From NCBI RefSeq assembly GCF_014257025.1, contig NZ_JACMSF010000007.1, positions 62,001 to 126,000 of the forward strand: a DNA stretch of 64,000 bases. The letters run 5' to 3'. Source of the DNA: Streptomyces cupreus. Lineage in GTDB: Bacteria > Actinomycetota > Actinomycetes > Streptomycetales > Streptomycetaceae. The notes beneath the pieces are model-generated. The model was given only the letters and a program-made list of their open reading frames with translations, was not told the DNA's origin and did no database searches. Positions 1 through 9,467 of this stretch are shown here, one piece after another. The first letter of the stretch is position 1. The number at the start of each line of letters is the position of its first letter. A program made the translations under genes and the position numbers.

Positions 1-753
1 GAGCACGATCGGGCCGCAGTCGGTGGCCAGCCGCACCGCCGTCAGACCGGGGCCCGACGACAGCGACCGCTTCACGGGGACGTCAAGGCGGTCCGCGAGC
101 CACATCGCCAGCAGCTCACAGCTCGGGTTGAACTCCTCGCCCTCCACCTCGACGCCCTTGACCTCGCACACGACCTGGTCCAGGGCCGCCGCCAGCATCG
201 AACGCCAGGGCGTGATGCGGGTCCACGACAGGTCCGTGTCGCCGGGGGTGTAGGTGCCGGCCCGTGCCTCCAGGTCCCGTACCGGCTGCTCGGAGGCATA
301 GGTGTCGGTCACCCGGCGCTGCGCCAGCGCGCCCAGCGGGTCGCTGGCCGGGTCCAGCGGCGCGTTCACCGGCCACCAGACCACGACCGGCGCGTCCGGC
401 AGCAGCAGCGGCAGGACCACCGACTGGGCGTGGCTGACGACATCGCCGTACAGCCGCAGCACGATCGTCTCGCCGGTGCCCGCGTCCGCGCCCACCCGCA
501 CCTCGGCGTCCAGGCGGGACTTCGTACGGTCGCGGGGCGAGCGCGAGACGCGCTTGATGACCACGAGCGTGCGCGAGGGGTGCTCGCGCGAGGCGTCGTT
601 CGCGGCCTTGAGCGCGTCGTACGCGTTCTCCTCGTCCGTCACGATGACCAGCGTGAGCACCATGCCGACGGCAGGGGTGCCGATGGCCCGGCGCCCCTGG
701 ACGAGGGCCTTGTTTATCTTGCTGGCCGTGGTGTCGGTCAGGTCTGTCTTCAT
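1..753 (-). CDS. opcA: OpcA, glucose-6-phosphate dehydrogenase assembly protein (partial)
   Basis: The first 251 codons are present; the C-terminal end lies beyond the left edge. The protein begins MKTDLTDTTASKINKAL and contains the stretch VVIKRVSRSPRD and VVWWPVNAPLDP, typical of actinobacterial OpcA, which activates or assembles glucose-6-phosphate dehydrogenase in the cytoplasm. Its ATG at 753 overlaps the TGA of zwf in an ATGA junction, so it is translationally coupled to its partner enzyme. It is the last visible gene of the tkt-tal-zwf-opcA operon; a 6-phosphogluconolactonase gene would be expected next, outside the window. Confidence 0.93.
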   Translation of the reverse strand, partial: MKTDLTDTTASKINKALVQGRRAIGTPAVGMVLTLVIVTDEENAYDALKAANDASREHPSRTLVVIKRVSRSPRDRTKSRLDAEVRVGADAGTGETIVLRLYGDVVSHAQSVVLPLLLPDAPVVVWWPVNAPLDPASDPLGALAQRRVTDTYASEQPVRDLEARAGTYTPGDTDLSWTRITPWRSMLAAALDQVVCEVKGVEVEGEEFNPSCELLAMWLADRLDVPVKRSLSSGPGLTAVRLATDCGPIVL

Positions 754-2273
754 GGCCGGCGCCAGCTCCGTCCGTCTCGCTCCAGCATGTCGTCCGCCTC
801 GACGGGACCCCAGGTACCGGCCGGGTACTGGGCCGGAATGCCGCTCTTGTCCCAGTACTCCTCGATCGGATCGAGGATCTTCCAGGACAGCTCGACCTCC
901 TCGGTGCGCGGGAAGAGGTTCGAGTCGCCGAGCAGGACGTCCAGGATCAGGCGCTCGTACGCCTCCGGGCTGGACTCCGTGAAGGACTCGCCGTAGGCGA
1001 AGTCCATGGACACGTCCCGGATCTCCATCGAGGTGCCGGGCACCTTGGAGCCGAAGCGGACCGTGACGCCCTCGTCCGGCTGGACGCGGATCACGATCGC
1101 GTTCTTGCCGAGCTCCTCCGTCGCCGTGTGGTCGAAGGGGGAGTGCGGGGCCCGCTGGAAGACCACCGCGATCTCCGTGACCCGGCGGCCGAGGCGCTTT
1201 CCGGTGCGCAGATAGAAGGGGACGCCCGCCCAGCGGCGGTTGTCGACCTCCAGCTTGATCGCGGCGTAGGTGTCGGTCTTCGACTTGGGGTCGATGCCCT
1301 CCTCCTGGAGGTAGCCGACCGCCTTCTCGCCACCCTGCCAGCCTGCCGCGTACTGCGCGAACACGGTGTCCCGGCCCAGGTCCTTCGGCAGCCGTACGGC
1401 ACCGAGCACCTTGGTCTTCTCGGCGGCCAGCGCGTCCGCGTCGAAGGAGGCGGGCTCCTCCATGGCCGTCAGGGCCATCAACTGGAGCAGATGGTTCTGG
1501 ATGACGTCACGGGCGGCGCCGATGCCGTCGTAGTAGCCGGCGCGGCCGCCGATGCCGATGTCCTCGGCCATGGTGATCTGGACGTGGTCCACGAAGGACC
1601 GGTTCCAGATCGGCTCGAACATGGTGTTGGCGAAGCGCAGCGCCAGGATGTTCTGGACGGTCTCCTTGCCCAGGTAGTGGTCGATCCGGAAGACCTGGTC
1701 CGGGGCGAAGACCTCGTGCACGACCTTGTTGAGCTCCTCGGCCGACTTCAGGTCGTGGCCGAAGGGCTTCTCGATGACCGCGCGGCGCCAGGAGCCGCCC
1801 GACTGGTCGGCGAGACCGTGCTTCTTCAGCTGCTGGATGACCACCGGGAAGGAGCGCGGCGGCACGGACAGGTAGAAGGCGAAGTTGCCGCCGGTGCCCT
1901 GTGCCTTGTCCAGCTCGTCGATGGTGTCGCGCAGCCGCTCGAAGGCCTCGTCGTCGTCGAAGGTGCCCTGGACGAACCGCATGCCCTGGATGAGCTGGTG
2001 CCAGACCTCCTCGCGGAAGGGGGTGCGGGCGTGCTCCTTGACCGCGTCGTGGACCTCCTGGGCGAAGTCCTCGTTCTGCCACTCACGCCGGGCGAAGCCG
2101 ACCAGCGAGAAACCCGGCGGCAGCAGACCCCGGTTCGCGAGGTCGTACACGGCGGGCATGAGCTTCTTTCGTGACAAATCGCCCGTGACGCCGAAGATGA
2201 CCAGGCCCGACGGCCCCGCGATACGCGGGAGCCGTCGGTCGGCGGGGTCACGCAGCGGGTTGCTGCTCGACAA
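750..2273 (-). CDS. zwf: Glucose-6-phosphate 1-dehydrogenase
   Basis: 507 aa, the normal family length. It oxidises glucose-6-phosphate to 6-phosphogluconolactone with NADP, the entry to the oxidative pentose-phosphate pathway. The N-terminal nucleotide-binding motif GVTGDLSRKKL lies near residues 28-38 and the substrate/catalytic signature RIDHYLGKETVQN near residues 197-209. The start is a TTG with a GGAGGG ribosome site 8 bases upstream. The stop of tal lies 4 bp upstream and the gene overlaps opcA by 4 bp, so the cluster is one operon. Confidence 0.97.
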   Translation of the reverse strand: MSSSNPLRDPADRRLPRIAGPSGLVIFGVTGDLSRKKLMPAVYDLANRGLLPPGFSLVGFARREWQNEDFAQEVHDAVKEHARTPFREEVWHQLIQGMRFVQGTFDDDEAFERLRDTIDELDKAQGTGGNFAFYLSVPPRSFPVVIQQLKKHGLADQSGGSWRRAVIEKPFGHDLKSAEELNKVVHEVFAPDQVFRIDHYLGKETVQNILALRFANTMFEPIWNRSFVDHVQITMAEDIGIGGRAGYYDGIGAARDVIQNHLLQLMALTAMEEPASFDADALAAEKTKVLGAVRLPKDLGRDTVFAQYAAGWQGGEKAVGYLQEEGIDPKSKTDTYAAIKLEVDNRRWAGVPFYLRTGKRLGRRVTEIAVVFQRAPHSPFDHTATEELGKNAIVIRVQPDEGVTVRFGSKVPGTSMEIRDVSMDFAYGESFTESSPEAYERLILDVLLGDSNLFPRTEEVELSWKILDPIEEYWDKSGIPAQYPAGTWGPVEADDMLERDGRSWRRP

Positions 2274-2277
2274 GAGA

Positions 2278-3396
2278 TCAGCCCTCCGAGGGGGCGAGGC
2301 GGTTGAGCTCCGCCTCGGTCGACTTCAGCAGGTCGTTCCAGGACGCCTCGAACTTATCGACGCCCTCGTCCTCCAGCAGCTGCACCACGTCGTCGTACGA
2401 GATCCCGAGCTTCTCGACGGCGTCGAGCTCGGCGCGGGCCTGCTCGTAGGTGCCGGCGACGGCGTTGCCGCGGATCTGGCCACCTTCCTCGGTGGCCTGC
2501 AGGGTGGCCTCGGGCATGGTGTTCACCGTGTTCGGGGCCACCAGCTCGTCGACGTACAAGGTCGGCTTGTAGGCCGGGTCCTTCACACCGGTGGAGGCCC
2601 ACAGCGGGCGCTGCTTGTTGGCGCCCGCCTTCTCCAGCGCGCTCCAGCGGTCGGTGCCGAACACCTCTTCGTACGCCTGGTAGGCCAGACGCGCGTTGGC
2701 GACGCCGGCCTTGCCGCGGGCGGCCTTGGCCTCGTCGGTGCCGAGCGCGTCGATCCGCTTGTCGATCTCGGTGTCCACACGGGACACGAAGAAGGACGCC
2801 ACCGAGTGGATCAGGGACAGGTCGAGCCCCTTCTCCTTGGCCTTCTCCAGGCCCGCCTGGTAGGCGTCCATGACCTCGCGGTAACGCTCCAGCGAGAAGA
2901 TCAGCGTGACGTTGACGCTGATGCCGTTGCCGATCACCTCGGTGATGGCCGGCAGGCCCGCCTTGGTGGCCGGGATCTTGATCAGCGTGTTGGGGCGGTC
3001 CACCAGCCAGGCGAGCTGCTTGGCCTCGGCGATCGTCGCCTTGGTGTTGTGCGCGAGCCGCGGGTCGACCTCGATCGACACCCGGCCGTCCTGGCCGCCG
3101 GTCGCCTCGAAGACCGGGTGCAGGATGTCGGCGGCGTCCCGGACGTCCGCCGTGGTGATCATGCGGACCGCCTCGTCGACGGTGACCTTGCGGGCGGCGA
3201 GGTCGGCGAGCTGCTGCTCGTAACCGTCGCCCGACGAGATCGCCTTCTGGAAGATGGTCGGGTTGGTGGTGACGCCCACGACGTGCTGCTGGTCGATCAG
3301 CTCGGCGAGGTTGCCGGACGTGATCCGCTTGCGCGACAGGTCGTCCAGCCAGATCGCGACGCCTTCCTCGGAGAGGCGCTTGAGTGCGTCTGTCAT
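2278..3396 (-). CDS. tal: Transaldolase
   Basis: 372 aa, the longer actinobacterial/cyanobacterial transaldolase type. It transfers a dihydroxyacetone unit between sugar phosphates in the non-oxidative pentose-phosphate pathway. The Schiff-base lysine lies in the motif [11 protein letters not shown] near residue 140, and [11 protein letters not shown] near the N terminus is a family signature. ATG start with AGGAGA upstream. It lies 33 bp after tkt and 4 bp before zwf, which fits one co-transcribed pathway. Confidence 0.97.
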   Translation of the reverse strand: MTDALKRLSEEGVAIWLDDLSRKRITSGNLAELIDQQHVVGVTTNPTIFQKAISSGDGYEQQLADLAARKVTVDEAVRMITTADVRDAADILHPVFEATGGQDGRVSIEVDPRLAHNTKATIAEAKQLAWLVDRPNTLIKIPATKAGLPAITEVIGNGISVNVTLIFSLERYREVMDAYQAGLEKAKEKGLDLSLIHSVASFFVSRVDTEIDKRIDALGTDEAKAARGKAGVANARLAYQAYEEVFGTDRWSALEKAGANKQRPLWASTGVKDPAYKPTLYVDELVAPNTVNTMPEATLQATEEGGQIRGNAVAGTYEQARAELDAVEKLGISYDDVVQLLEDEGVDKFEASWNDLLKSTEAELNRLAPSEG

Positions 3397-3429
3397 GGAA
3401 TTACATCTCCTACGTGTCGTATGTGAGCG

Positions 3430-5517
3430 TCAGCGCTGGGCGGCGGCGACGGATTCCCGGGCCTTCGCGGCCACGTTCTCCGCAGTGAAGCCGTACTCCT
3501 GGAAAAGGACCTTGCCGTCGGCCGAAGCACCGAAGTGCTCCAGCGAAACGATGCGGCCGGCGTCCCCGACGTACTTGTGCCAGGTGAGTCCGATACCGGC
3601 CTCCACCGCGACACGTGCCTTGACCGCGGGCGGCAGAACGCTGTCCCGGTACCCCTGGTCCTGCTCCTCGAACCACTCCACGGACGGCATGGACACGACG
3701 CGCGTGGGCACCCCGTCGGCCTCCAGCTGCTCGCGCGCCGCGACGGCCACGTGCACCTCGGAACCGGTGGCGATCAGGATCACCTCGGGCGTCCCCGTCG
3801 AGGCCTCGAACAGGACGTAACCACCCTTGGCGGCATCCTCGTTGGGCTCGTACGTCGGCACACCCTGACGGGTCAGCGCCAGGCCGTGCGGCTGGCCCTT
3901 GCCGAAGACCTTGGTGTACCGCTTGAGGATCTCGCGCCAGGCGATGGCGGTCTCGTTGGCGTCCGCCGGGCGGACCACGTTCAGGCCCGGGATGGCGCGC
4001 AGCGAGGCGAGGTGCTCGACCGGCTGGTGCGTCGGGCCGTCCTCACCGAGACCGATGGAGTCGTGCGTCCACACGTACGTCACCGGCAGGTGCATCAGCG
4101 CCGACAGACGCACGGCGTTGCGCATGTAGTCGGAGAACACCAGGAACGTACCGCCGTAGACACGGGTGTTGCCGTGCAGCGTGATGCCGTTCATCTCCGC
4201 GGCCATGGAGTGCTCGCGGATACCGAAGTGGATCGTGCGGCCGTACGGGTTCGCCTCGGGCAGCGGGTTGTCCGCCGGGAGGAACGACGACGTCTTGTCG
4301 ATCGTCGTGTTGTTGGAGCCCGCCAGGTCGGCCGAGCCGCCCCACAGCTCCGGGACGACCGGGCCGAGCGCCTGGAGCACCTTGCCGGACGCGGCGCGGG
4401 TGGCGACACCCTTGCCGGGCTCGAAGACCGGGATCGCGGACTCCCAGCCCTCGGGCAGCTCACCCCTGCTGATGCGGTCGAACTCCGCGGCGCGCTCCGG
4501 GCTGTTGTTGCGCCACTCCTGGAAGGACTTCTCCCACTCCGCCTTGGCCTGACGGCCGCGCTCCAGCGCCTGGCGGGTGTGGTCGATCACCTCGTCGGCG
4601 ACCTCGAAGGACTGCTCCGGGTCGAAGCCGAGGACGCGCTTGGTGGCCGCGACCTCGTCGTCGCCGAGCGCCGAGCCGTGCGCGGCCTCGGTGTTCTGCG
4701 CGTTCGGGGCCGGCCAGGCGATGATCGAGCGCATCGCGATGAACGACGGCTTGTCCGTGACGGCCTTCGCCTTCTGGACGGCCGCGTAGATGGCGGCCGG
4801 GTCGAGGTCGCCGTTGGCCTGCGGCTCGACGCGCTGCACATGCCAGCCGTACGCCTCGTACCGCTTGGTGACGTCCTCGGAGACGGCCGTCTCGGTGTCG
4901 CCCTCGATCGAGATGTGGTTGTCGTCCCACAGCAGGATGAGGTTGCCGAGCTCCTGGTGGCCGGCGAGCGAGGAGGCCTCGGCGGAGATGCCCTCCTGGA
5001 GGCAGCCGTCACCGGCGACGCAGTAGACGAAGTGGTCGAACGGGGACTCACCGACGGGAGCCTCCGGGTCGAACAGACCGCGCTCGTAGCGGGCGGCCAT
5101 CGCCATGCCCACCGCGTTGGCGACACCCTGGCCGAGCGGGCCCGTGGTGGTCTCGACGCCCGTGGTGTGGCCGTACTCCGGGTGGCCGGGGGTCTTCGAG
5201 CCCCAGGTCCGGAACGACTTGAGGTCGTCCAGCTCCAGGCCGAAGCCGGCCAGGTACAGCTGGGTGTAGAGGGTCAGGGACGAGTGGCCCGCGGACAGCA
5301 CGAAGCGGTCCCGGGCGACCCAGTCGGCGTCCGCCGGGTCGTGCCGCATCACCTTCTGGAAGAGGGTGTACGCGGCAGGCGCAAGGCTCATCGCCGTACC
5401 GGGATGGCCGTTGCCGACCTTCTGTACGGCGTCGGCGGCCAGGACGCGGGCGGTGTCCACGGCCCGCTGGTCCAGCTCGGTCCAGTCGAGGTCTGTGGTG
5501 GTCGGCTTGGTGCTCAC
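3430..5517 (-). CDS. tkt: Transketolase
   Basis: 695 aa, full length. It is a thiamine-diphosphate enzyme moving two-carbon units in the pentose-phosphate pathway. The TPP/metal motif GDGCLQEGISAEA is near residue 168 and the C-terminal domain carries GLGEDGPTHQPVEHLA. GTG start; GGAGAGGAG lies 13 bases or so upstream, a loose spacing. It is the first gene of the leftward operon tkt-tal-zwf-opcA and is divergent from ctaB. Confidence 0.97.
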   Translation of the reverse strand: MSTKPTTTDLDWTELDQRAVDTARVLAADAVQKVGNGHPGTAMSLAPAAYTLFQKVMRHDPADADWVARDRFVLSAGHSSLTLYTQLYLAGFGLELDDLKSFRTWGSKTPGHPEYGHTTGVETTTGPLGQGVANAVGMAMAARYERGLFDPEAPVGESPFDHFVYCVAGDGCLQEGISAEASSLAGHQELGNLILLWDDNHISIEGDTETAVSEDVTKRYEAYGWHVQRVEPQANGDLDPAAIYAAVQKAKAVTDKPSFIAMRSIIAWPAPNAQNTEAAHGSALGDDEVAATKRVLGFDPEQSFEVADEVIDHTRQALERGRQAKAEWEKSFQEWRNNSPERAAEFDRISRGELPEGWESAIPVFEPGKGVATRAASGKVLQALGPVVPELWGGSADLAGSNNTTIDKTSSFLPADNPLPEANPYGRTIHFGIREHSMAAEMNGITLHGNTRVYGGTFLVFSDYMRNAVRLSALMHLPVTYVWTHDSIGLGEDGPTHQPVEHLASLRAIPGLNVVRPADANETAIAWREILKRYTKVFGKGQPHGLALTRQGVPTYEPNEDAAKGGYVLFEASTGTPEVILIATGSEVHVAVAAREQLEADGVPTRVVSMPSVEWFEEQDQGYRDSVLPPAVKARVAVEAGIGLTWHKYVGDAGRIVSLEHFGASADGKVLFQEYGFTAENVAAKARESVAAAQR

Positions 5518-5857
5518 CCTGGGTCAGGGCTCCTCTCCACATGTCACGCATGTCGAATTGCCGGTGCACGGAGCGCCCCGGCCGTTGTCGAGCCTACCCC
5601 CGTATGTACGTGCGTTTTTTCGAGTCATTCCAGACTGCCGGGACTCGCCGGGATCCGCCTGCCGACTGGTCCGTAACGTGTTCGGCAAGTGAATACGAAG
5701 CCGCTCGAACGAGTGCTCAACAGAGTGCCGACCGGCTCTTCCGGTCGTGCCTGCCAACACGAGGCCACCCCCGCGAATGTCGGGGTCTGGGCAACGTCTA
5801 CAGTGGCGTGGTACGCGCGAGCCTTTACCGGGACTTCACACTGGGAGGCTCGCTGGG
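5518..5857. other. Divergent intergenic region tkt/ctaB
   Basis: 340 bp between the divergent starts of tkt and ctaB. A TACAGT hexamer at 5799-5804, about 50 bases before the ctaB ATG, could serve as a -10 box, but no convincing -35 is present. Only short overlapping open frames exist here, none with a good ribosome site. I see no repeat, hairpin terminator or RNA gene. Confidence 0.5.
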
Positions 5858-6826
5858 ATGTCTCTGTCAGGGGTGTGCGTGACGGCCGTTGAATCCCGTC
5901 CAGCGGGGATTATCGGGACGAGCCAGAGCCCGAGCCGGCGGCCGATCGGGGCGCGGGTCAAGGCGTTCGTGGCGCTGACCAAGCCGCGGATCATCGAACT
6001 GCTGCTGATCACCACCGTCCCGGTGATGTTCCTGGCGCAGCAGGGCGTGCCCGATCTCAAGCTCGTGCTGCTCACCTGCCTCGGCGGCTACCTCTCCGCG
6101 GGCGGCGCCAACGCGCTCAACATGTACATCGACCGTGACATCGACGCGCTCATGGACCGCACCTCGCAGCGCCCGCTGGTCACCGGCATGGTCAGCCCGC
6201 GCGAGTGCCTGGCCTTCGGCATCACCCTGGCGGTCGTCTCCACCCTGCTGTTCGGCCTCACCGTCAACTGGCTCTCGGCCTGGCTCGCCCTCGGCGCACT
6301 CCTCTTCTACGTCGTCGTCTACACGATGATCCTCAAGCGCCGTACCTCCCAGAACATCGTGTGGGGCGGTATCGCGGGCTGTATGCCCGTGCTGATCGGC
6401 TGGTCCTCCGTCACGAACTCGCTGTCGTGGGCGCCGGTCGTGCTGTTCCTCGTCATGTTCTTCTGGACGCCGCCGCACTACTGGCCGCTGTCGATGAAGG
6501 TGAAGGACGACTACGCGCGCGTGGGCGTGCCGATGCTCCCGGTCGTGGCCTCCAACAAGACCGTCGCCAAGCAGATCGTGCTCTACAGCTGGGTCATGGT
6601 CGCGGTCTCGCTGCTGCTCACCCCGCTCGGCTACACGGGCTGGTTCTACACGCTGGTCGCCCTGGTGGCGGGCGGCTGGTGGCTGTGGGAGGCGCACGCC
6701 CTGCAGAACCGGGCGAAGGCCGAGGTGACGGGCGCGAAGCTGAAGGAGATGCGGCTGTTCCACTGGTCCATCACCTATGTCTCGCTGCTGTTCGTCGCCG
6801 TGGCCGTGGACCCCTTCCTGAGGTAG
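5858..6826 (+). CDS. ctaB: Protohaem IX farnesyltransferase (haem o synthase)
   Basis: 323 aa from the ATG at 5858, chosen because GGGAGG lies 9 bases upstream; the frame is open further left but without support. UbiA-family membrane prenyltransferase with about nine hydrophobic segments. The prenyl-diphosphate/Mg2+ motif [20 protein letters not shown] carries the paired aspartates. It converts haem b to haem o for aa3-type cytochrome oxidase; haem a synthase (ctaA) is encoded 1.6 kb downstream on the other strand. GTG codons at 5873 and 5879 are alternative starts. Confidence 0.95.
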   Translation: MSLSGVCVTAVESRPAGIIGTSQSPSRRPIGARVKAFVALTKPRIIELLLITTVPVMFLAQQGVPDLKLVLLTCLGGYLSAGGANALNMYIDRDIDALMDRTSQRPLVTGMVSPRECLAFGITLAVVSTLLFGLTVNWLSAWLALGALLFYVVVYTMILKRRTSQNIVWGGIAGCMPVLIGWSSVTNSLSWAPVVLFLVMFFWTPPHYWPLSMKVKDDYARVGVPMLPVVASNKTVAKQIVLYSWVMVAVSLLLTPLGYTGWFYTLVALVAGGWWLWEAHALQNRAKAEVTGAKLKEMRLFHWSITYVSLLFVAVAVDPFLR

Positions 6827-6900
6827 TGGACCCGTCCTGAGGCAAGGGTCACTCCGCCTCGGCATCGCCCTTTGGTCTACTCGTCGGTAGCATCCTGACC

Positions 6901-7233
6901 ATGGCAGACACGCAAGCGGTTGACGCGAAGGCCGAGCGCCGGGCGGCCAAGCTCGCCAGGCAGATCAGCGCCTTCTCCAAGGCACACGGCGGCGCCGAGG
7001 CCCAGGTGGCCTACATGGGGCAGCGCGGCGCCCGGATCGCTCTCGTCGGCGAGGACGGCAACTGGGGCAACCTGGTGGCCCCGACGCACGAGATCGCCGA
7101 ACAGGCGGTGCAGAAGGCCGGCATCACTGTTCACGAAGAATTCGACGGCGAGTTCGCGGCGAAGGTGAAGACGGGCCCCTACGAGTGGACCCGGATGGCC
7201 GGAATTCAGGTCGGCGGCCCGAAGAACGGCTGA
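6901..7233 (+). CDS. Conserved Streptomyces protein, function unknown
   Basis: 110 aa, acidic/basic mixed, no membrane segment or signal peptide. The N terminus is helical and charged; the middle contains GQRGARIALVGEDGNWGNLVAPTH. I recall homologues at the same place in other streptomycetes but no function. The ATG at 6901 has no ribosome site; a TAGCAT -10-like box ends 7 bases upstream, which suggests a leaderless transcript. It stands alone between ctaB and the amidohydrolase. Confidence 0.8.
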   Translation: MADTQAVDAKAERRAAKLARQISAFSKAHGGAEAQVAYMGQRGARIALVGEDGNWGNLVAPTHEIAEQAVQKAGITVHEEFDGEFAAKVKTGPYEWTRMAGIQVGGPKNG

Positions 7234-7310
7234 GGAACCTCGCCGCAGCCCCCGAACCTGAACCCCGGCTCACCCGTTAAGCCCCTTAAAGGCGAGCACG
7301 GGGAGTCCGG

Positions 7311-8417
7311 ATGATCGAAACGCCGTCCCTCGTGGACCAGTACTGCCACGGAGTGCTGCGCACGGAGCTGGGCCTCGGCACCTTCGAGGCCCGACTCGCC
7401 CGCACCGAGGGCCCGCCGGCCCCCGGCACGACCCTCTTCGACACCCAGACGGGTTTCGCCGTACGGCGCTGGTGTCCCCCGCTGCTCGGCCTGGAACCGC
7501 ACTGTCCGCCCGCCCGCTATCTCGCCCGGCGTCGTGAACTCGGCGTACAGGAGGCGGGTCGGCGGCTGCTGCGCGGCAGCGGCATCACCACGTACCTGGT
7601 CGACACCGGACTGCCCGGCGACCTCACCGGACCCGACGAACTGGCCTGCACCGGGGCCGCGCGGGCACACGAGATCGTGCGCCTGGAACTCCTTGCGGAA
7701 CAGGTCGCCGATACCTCGGGAACCGTCGATTCCTTCCTGGCCAACCTCGCCGAATCGGTTCACGGCGCGGCCGCGCACGCGGTTGCCTTCACCTCGGTCG
7801 CGGGCGTACGGCACGGACTCGCGCTGGCGCCCGAGCCGCCGGGTCCCGGCGAGGTGCGCGGCGCGGCGGGCCGCTGGCTGGCCGGGCGCAGGGTGGGCGG
7901 CGAGCTGACCGACCCGGTGCTGTTACGGCATCTGCTGTGGAGCGCGGTCGCCTCGGGCCTGCCGCTCCAACTGCACGCGGGCCTGGGCGAACCGGGCCTG
8001 CGCATCGACCGTACGGACCCGGTCCTCCTGACGGACCTCGTCCGCGCGACGGCGGGCCTCGGCACCGACCTGATCCTGCTGCACAGCTACCCGTACCACC
8101 GGCACGCCGCCCACCTGGCCGGCGTCTTCCCCCACGTCTACGCCGACTCGGGCGCCGCCCTGGTCCGCACCGGCGCCCGCGCGGCGACGGTCCTCGCGGA
8201 GATCCTGGAACTCGCCCCCTTCGGCAAGATCCTCTTCTCCAGTGGTGGCCAGGAACTCCCGGAGCTCCATGTAGTGGGCGCCCGCCTCTTCCGCGAGGCC
8301 CTCGGCCGGGTGCTCGGCACCTGGGTCGCGGAGGGCGCGTGGTCCCTGGCGGACGCCCAGCGGGTGGCGGGGCTGATCGCGGCGGGGAACGCCCGGCGGG
8401 TGTACGGGCTGGACTGA
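7311..8417 (+). CDS. Amidohydrolase-family (TIM-barrel) protein with a TTA codon
   Basis: 368 aa, resembling the amidohydrolase_2 family. Conserved pieces are LQLHAGLG, LLHSYPYHRHAAHLA and VYADSG. The usual metal motif DxHxH near the N terminus reads DQYCHG, so one histidine is replaced by a tyrosine and the metal site may differ. GGGGAGTCCGG precedes the ATG. Codon 205 (bases 7923-7925) is TTA, the rarest leucine codon in Streptomyces, so translation should depend on the bldA tRNA. The gene is convergent with ctaA (7 bp apart). Substrate unknown. Confidence 0.8.
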   Translation: MIETPSLVDQYCHGVLRTELGLGTFEARLARTEGPPAPGTTLFDTQTGFAVRRWCPPLLGLEPHCPPARYLARRRELGVQEAGRRLLRGSGITTYLVDTGLPGDLTGPDELACTGAARAHEIVRLELLAEQVADTSGTVDSFLANLAESVHGAAAHAVAFTSVAGVRHGLALAPEPPGPGEVRGAAGRWLAGRRVGGELTDPVLLRHLLWSAVASGLPLQLHAGLGEPGLRIDRTDPVLLTDLVRATAGLGTDLILLHSYPYHRHAAHLAGVFPHVYADSGAALVRTGARAATVLAEILELAPFGKILFSSGGQELPELHVVGARLFREALGRVLGTWVAEGAWSLADAQRVAGLIAAGNARRVYGLD

Positions 8418-8424
8418 GCCGGGC

Positions 8425-9423
8425 TCAGGCCCTGGTCAGCGTGGATTCGGCGGCCGGACCCGGAACCTCGATCTCCGCGGACGGCCTCTCCCGCAGCGAC
8501 AGCAGGACCCGCAGTGTCGCGATCCACACCAGGCAGGAGCCGAACATGTGGGCTCCCACCAGGACCTCGGGCAGATCGGTGAAGTACTGGACGTACCCGA
8601 TGGCACCCTGCGCGAGGAGGACCAGGAACAGGTCGCGCGTGCGGGACAAGGGCCCGCGCGGGGCGTCGACCGCCTTGAGGACGAACCACAGGGCGAAGGT
8701 CAGCGTCACCACGATCCAGGCCAGGACCGCGTGCAGCTTGCTGACGTTCTCCCAGTCCAGCGGCATGCGCTCGACCTCGCTCGAGTCGCCCGCGTGCGGT
8801 CCCGCGCCGGTGACGACCGTGCCGACCGCGATCAGCAGCACGGTGACCACGAGCAGGACCCGGACCAGCTGCTGCACGGCCTTGCCGACCAGCGGACGCG
8901 GTGCCGCGTCGCCCTCCCGGGTGCGCTGCCACATCACGGTGGCGACCGCGATCAGCACTGTGGAGAGCAGGAAGTGCGCGGCGACCGTGTACGGGTTCAG
9001 ACCGACCAGCACGACGATCCCGCCGAGGACCGCGTTGCCCATCACCACCCAGAACTGCGCCCAGCCGAGCCGGGTCAGGCCCCGCCGGTACGGCTTCTCG
9101 GAGCGGGCTGCGATGATCGCCCAGCCGACGGCGGCGCACAGCACGTACGTCAGCATGCGGTTGCCGAACTCGATGTAGCCGTGGATGCCCATCTCGGCGG
9201 TGTTGTTGATCGAGTCCTCGGTGCACTTGGGCCAGGTCGGACAGCCGAGCCCGGAGCCGGTCAGCCGCACCGCGCCGCCGGTGACCACGATGACCACCGA
9301 CATGACGAGCGCGGCGAGGGCCGCCCGCTGAACCGTCTTAGGATCCGGGGTCCAGCGTGCGGCGATGAAGGCGAGCGGGTTGCGCACGGCCGCTACGGCG
9401 TCGGCGCGGGTCAGATTTGGCAC
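8425..9423 (-). CDS. ctaA: Haem A synthase
   Basis: 332 aa from the GTG at 9423 (VPNLTRADAV). The frame stays open into the upstream gene, but that extension is charged and unlike the family. COX15/CtaA membrane protein with eight hydrophobic segments. The loop cysteine pair in GLGCPTWPKC is the actinobacterial signature. It oxidises haem o to haem a, the step after CtaB. It lies 44 bp downstream of the ABC exporter genes, possibly in the same transcript. Confidence 0.94.
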   Translation of the reverse strand: MPNLTRADAVAAVRNPLAFIAARWTPDPKTVQRAALAALVMSVVIVVTGGAVRLTGSGLGCPTWPKCTEDSINNTAEMGIHGYIEFGNRMLTYVLCAAVGWAIIAARSEKPYRRGLTRLGWAQFWVVMGNAVLGGIVVLVGLNPYTVAAHFLLSTVLIAVATVMWQRTREGDAAPRPLVGKAVQQLVRVLLVVTVLLIAVGTVVTGAGPHAGDSSEVERMPLDWENVSKLHAVLAWIVVTLTFALWFVLKAVDAPRGPLSRTRDLFLVLLAQGAIGYVQYFTDLPEVLVGAHMFGSCLVWIATLRVLLSLRERPSAEIEVPGPAAESTLTRA

Positions 9424-9467
9424 GCGCCCTATCGTAGGCCCGGGCTTGTGCACGCTTTCACGAGGGG

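Noticed and set aside
1128..5676. Long open frames opposite zwf, tal and tkt
   Set aside because: They are antisense shadows of high-GC genes, Arg/Gly/Val-rich and without family motifs; the sense strand encodes clear enzymes.
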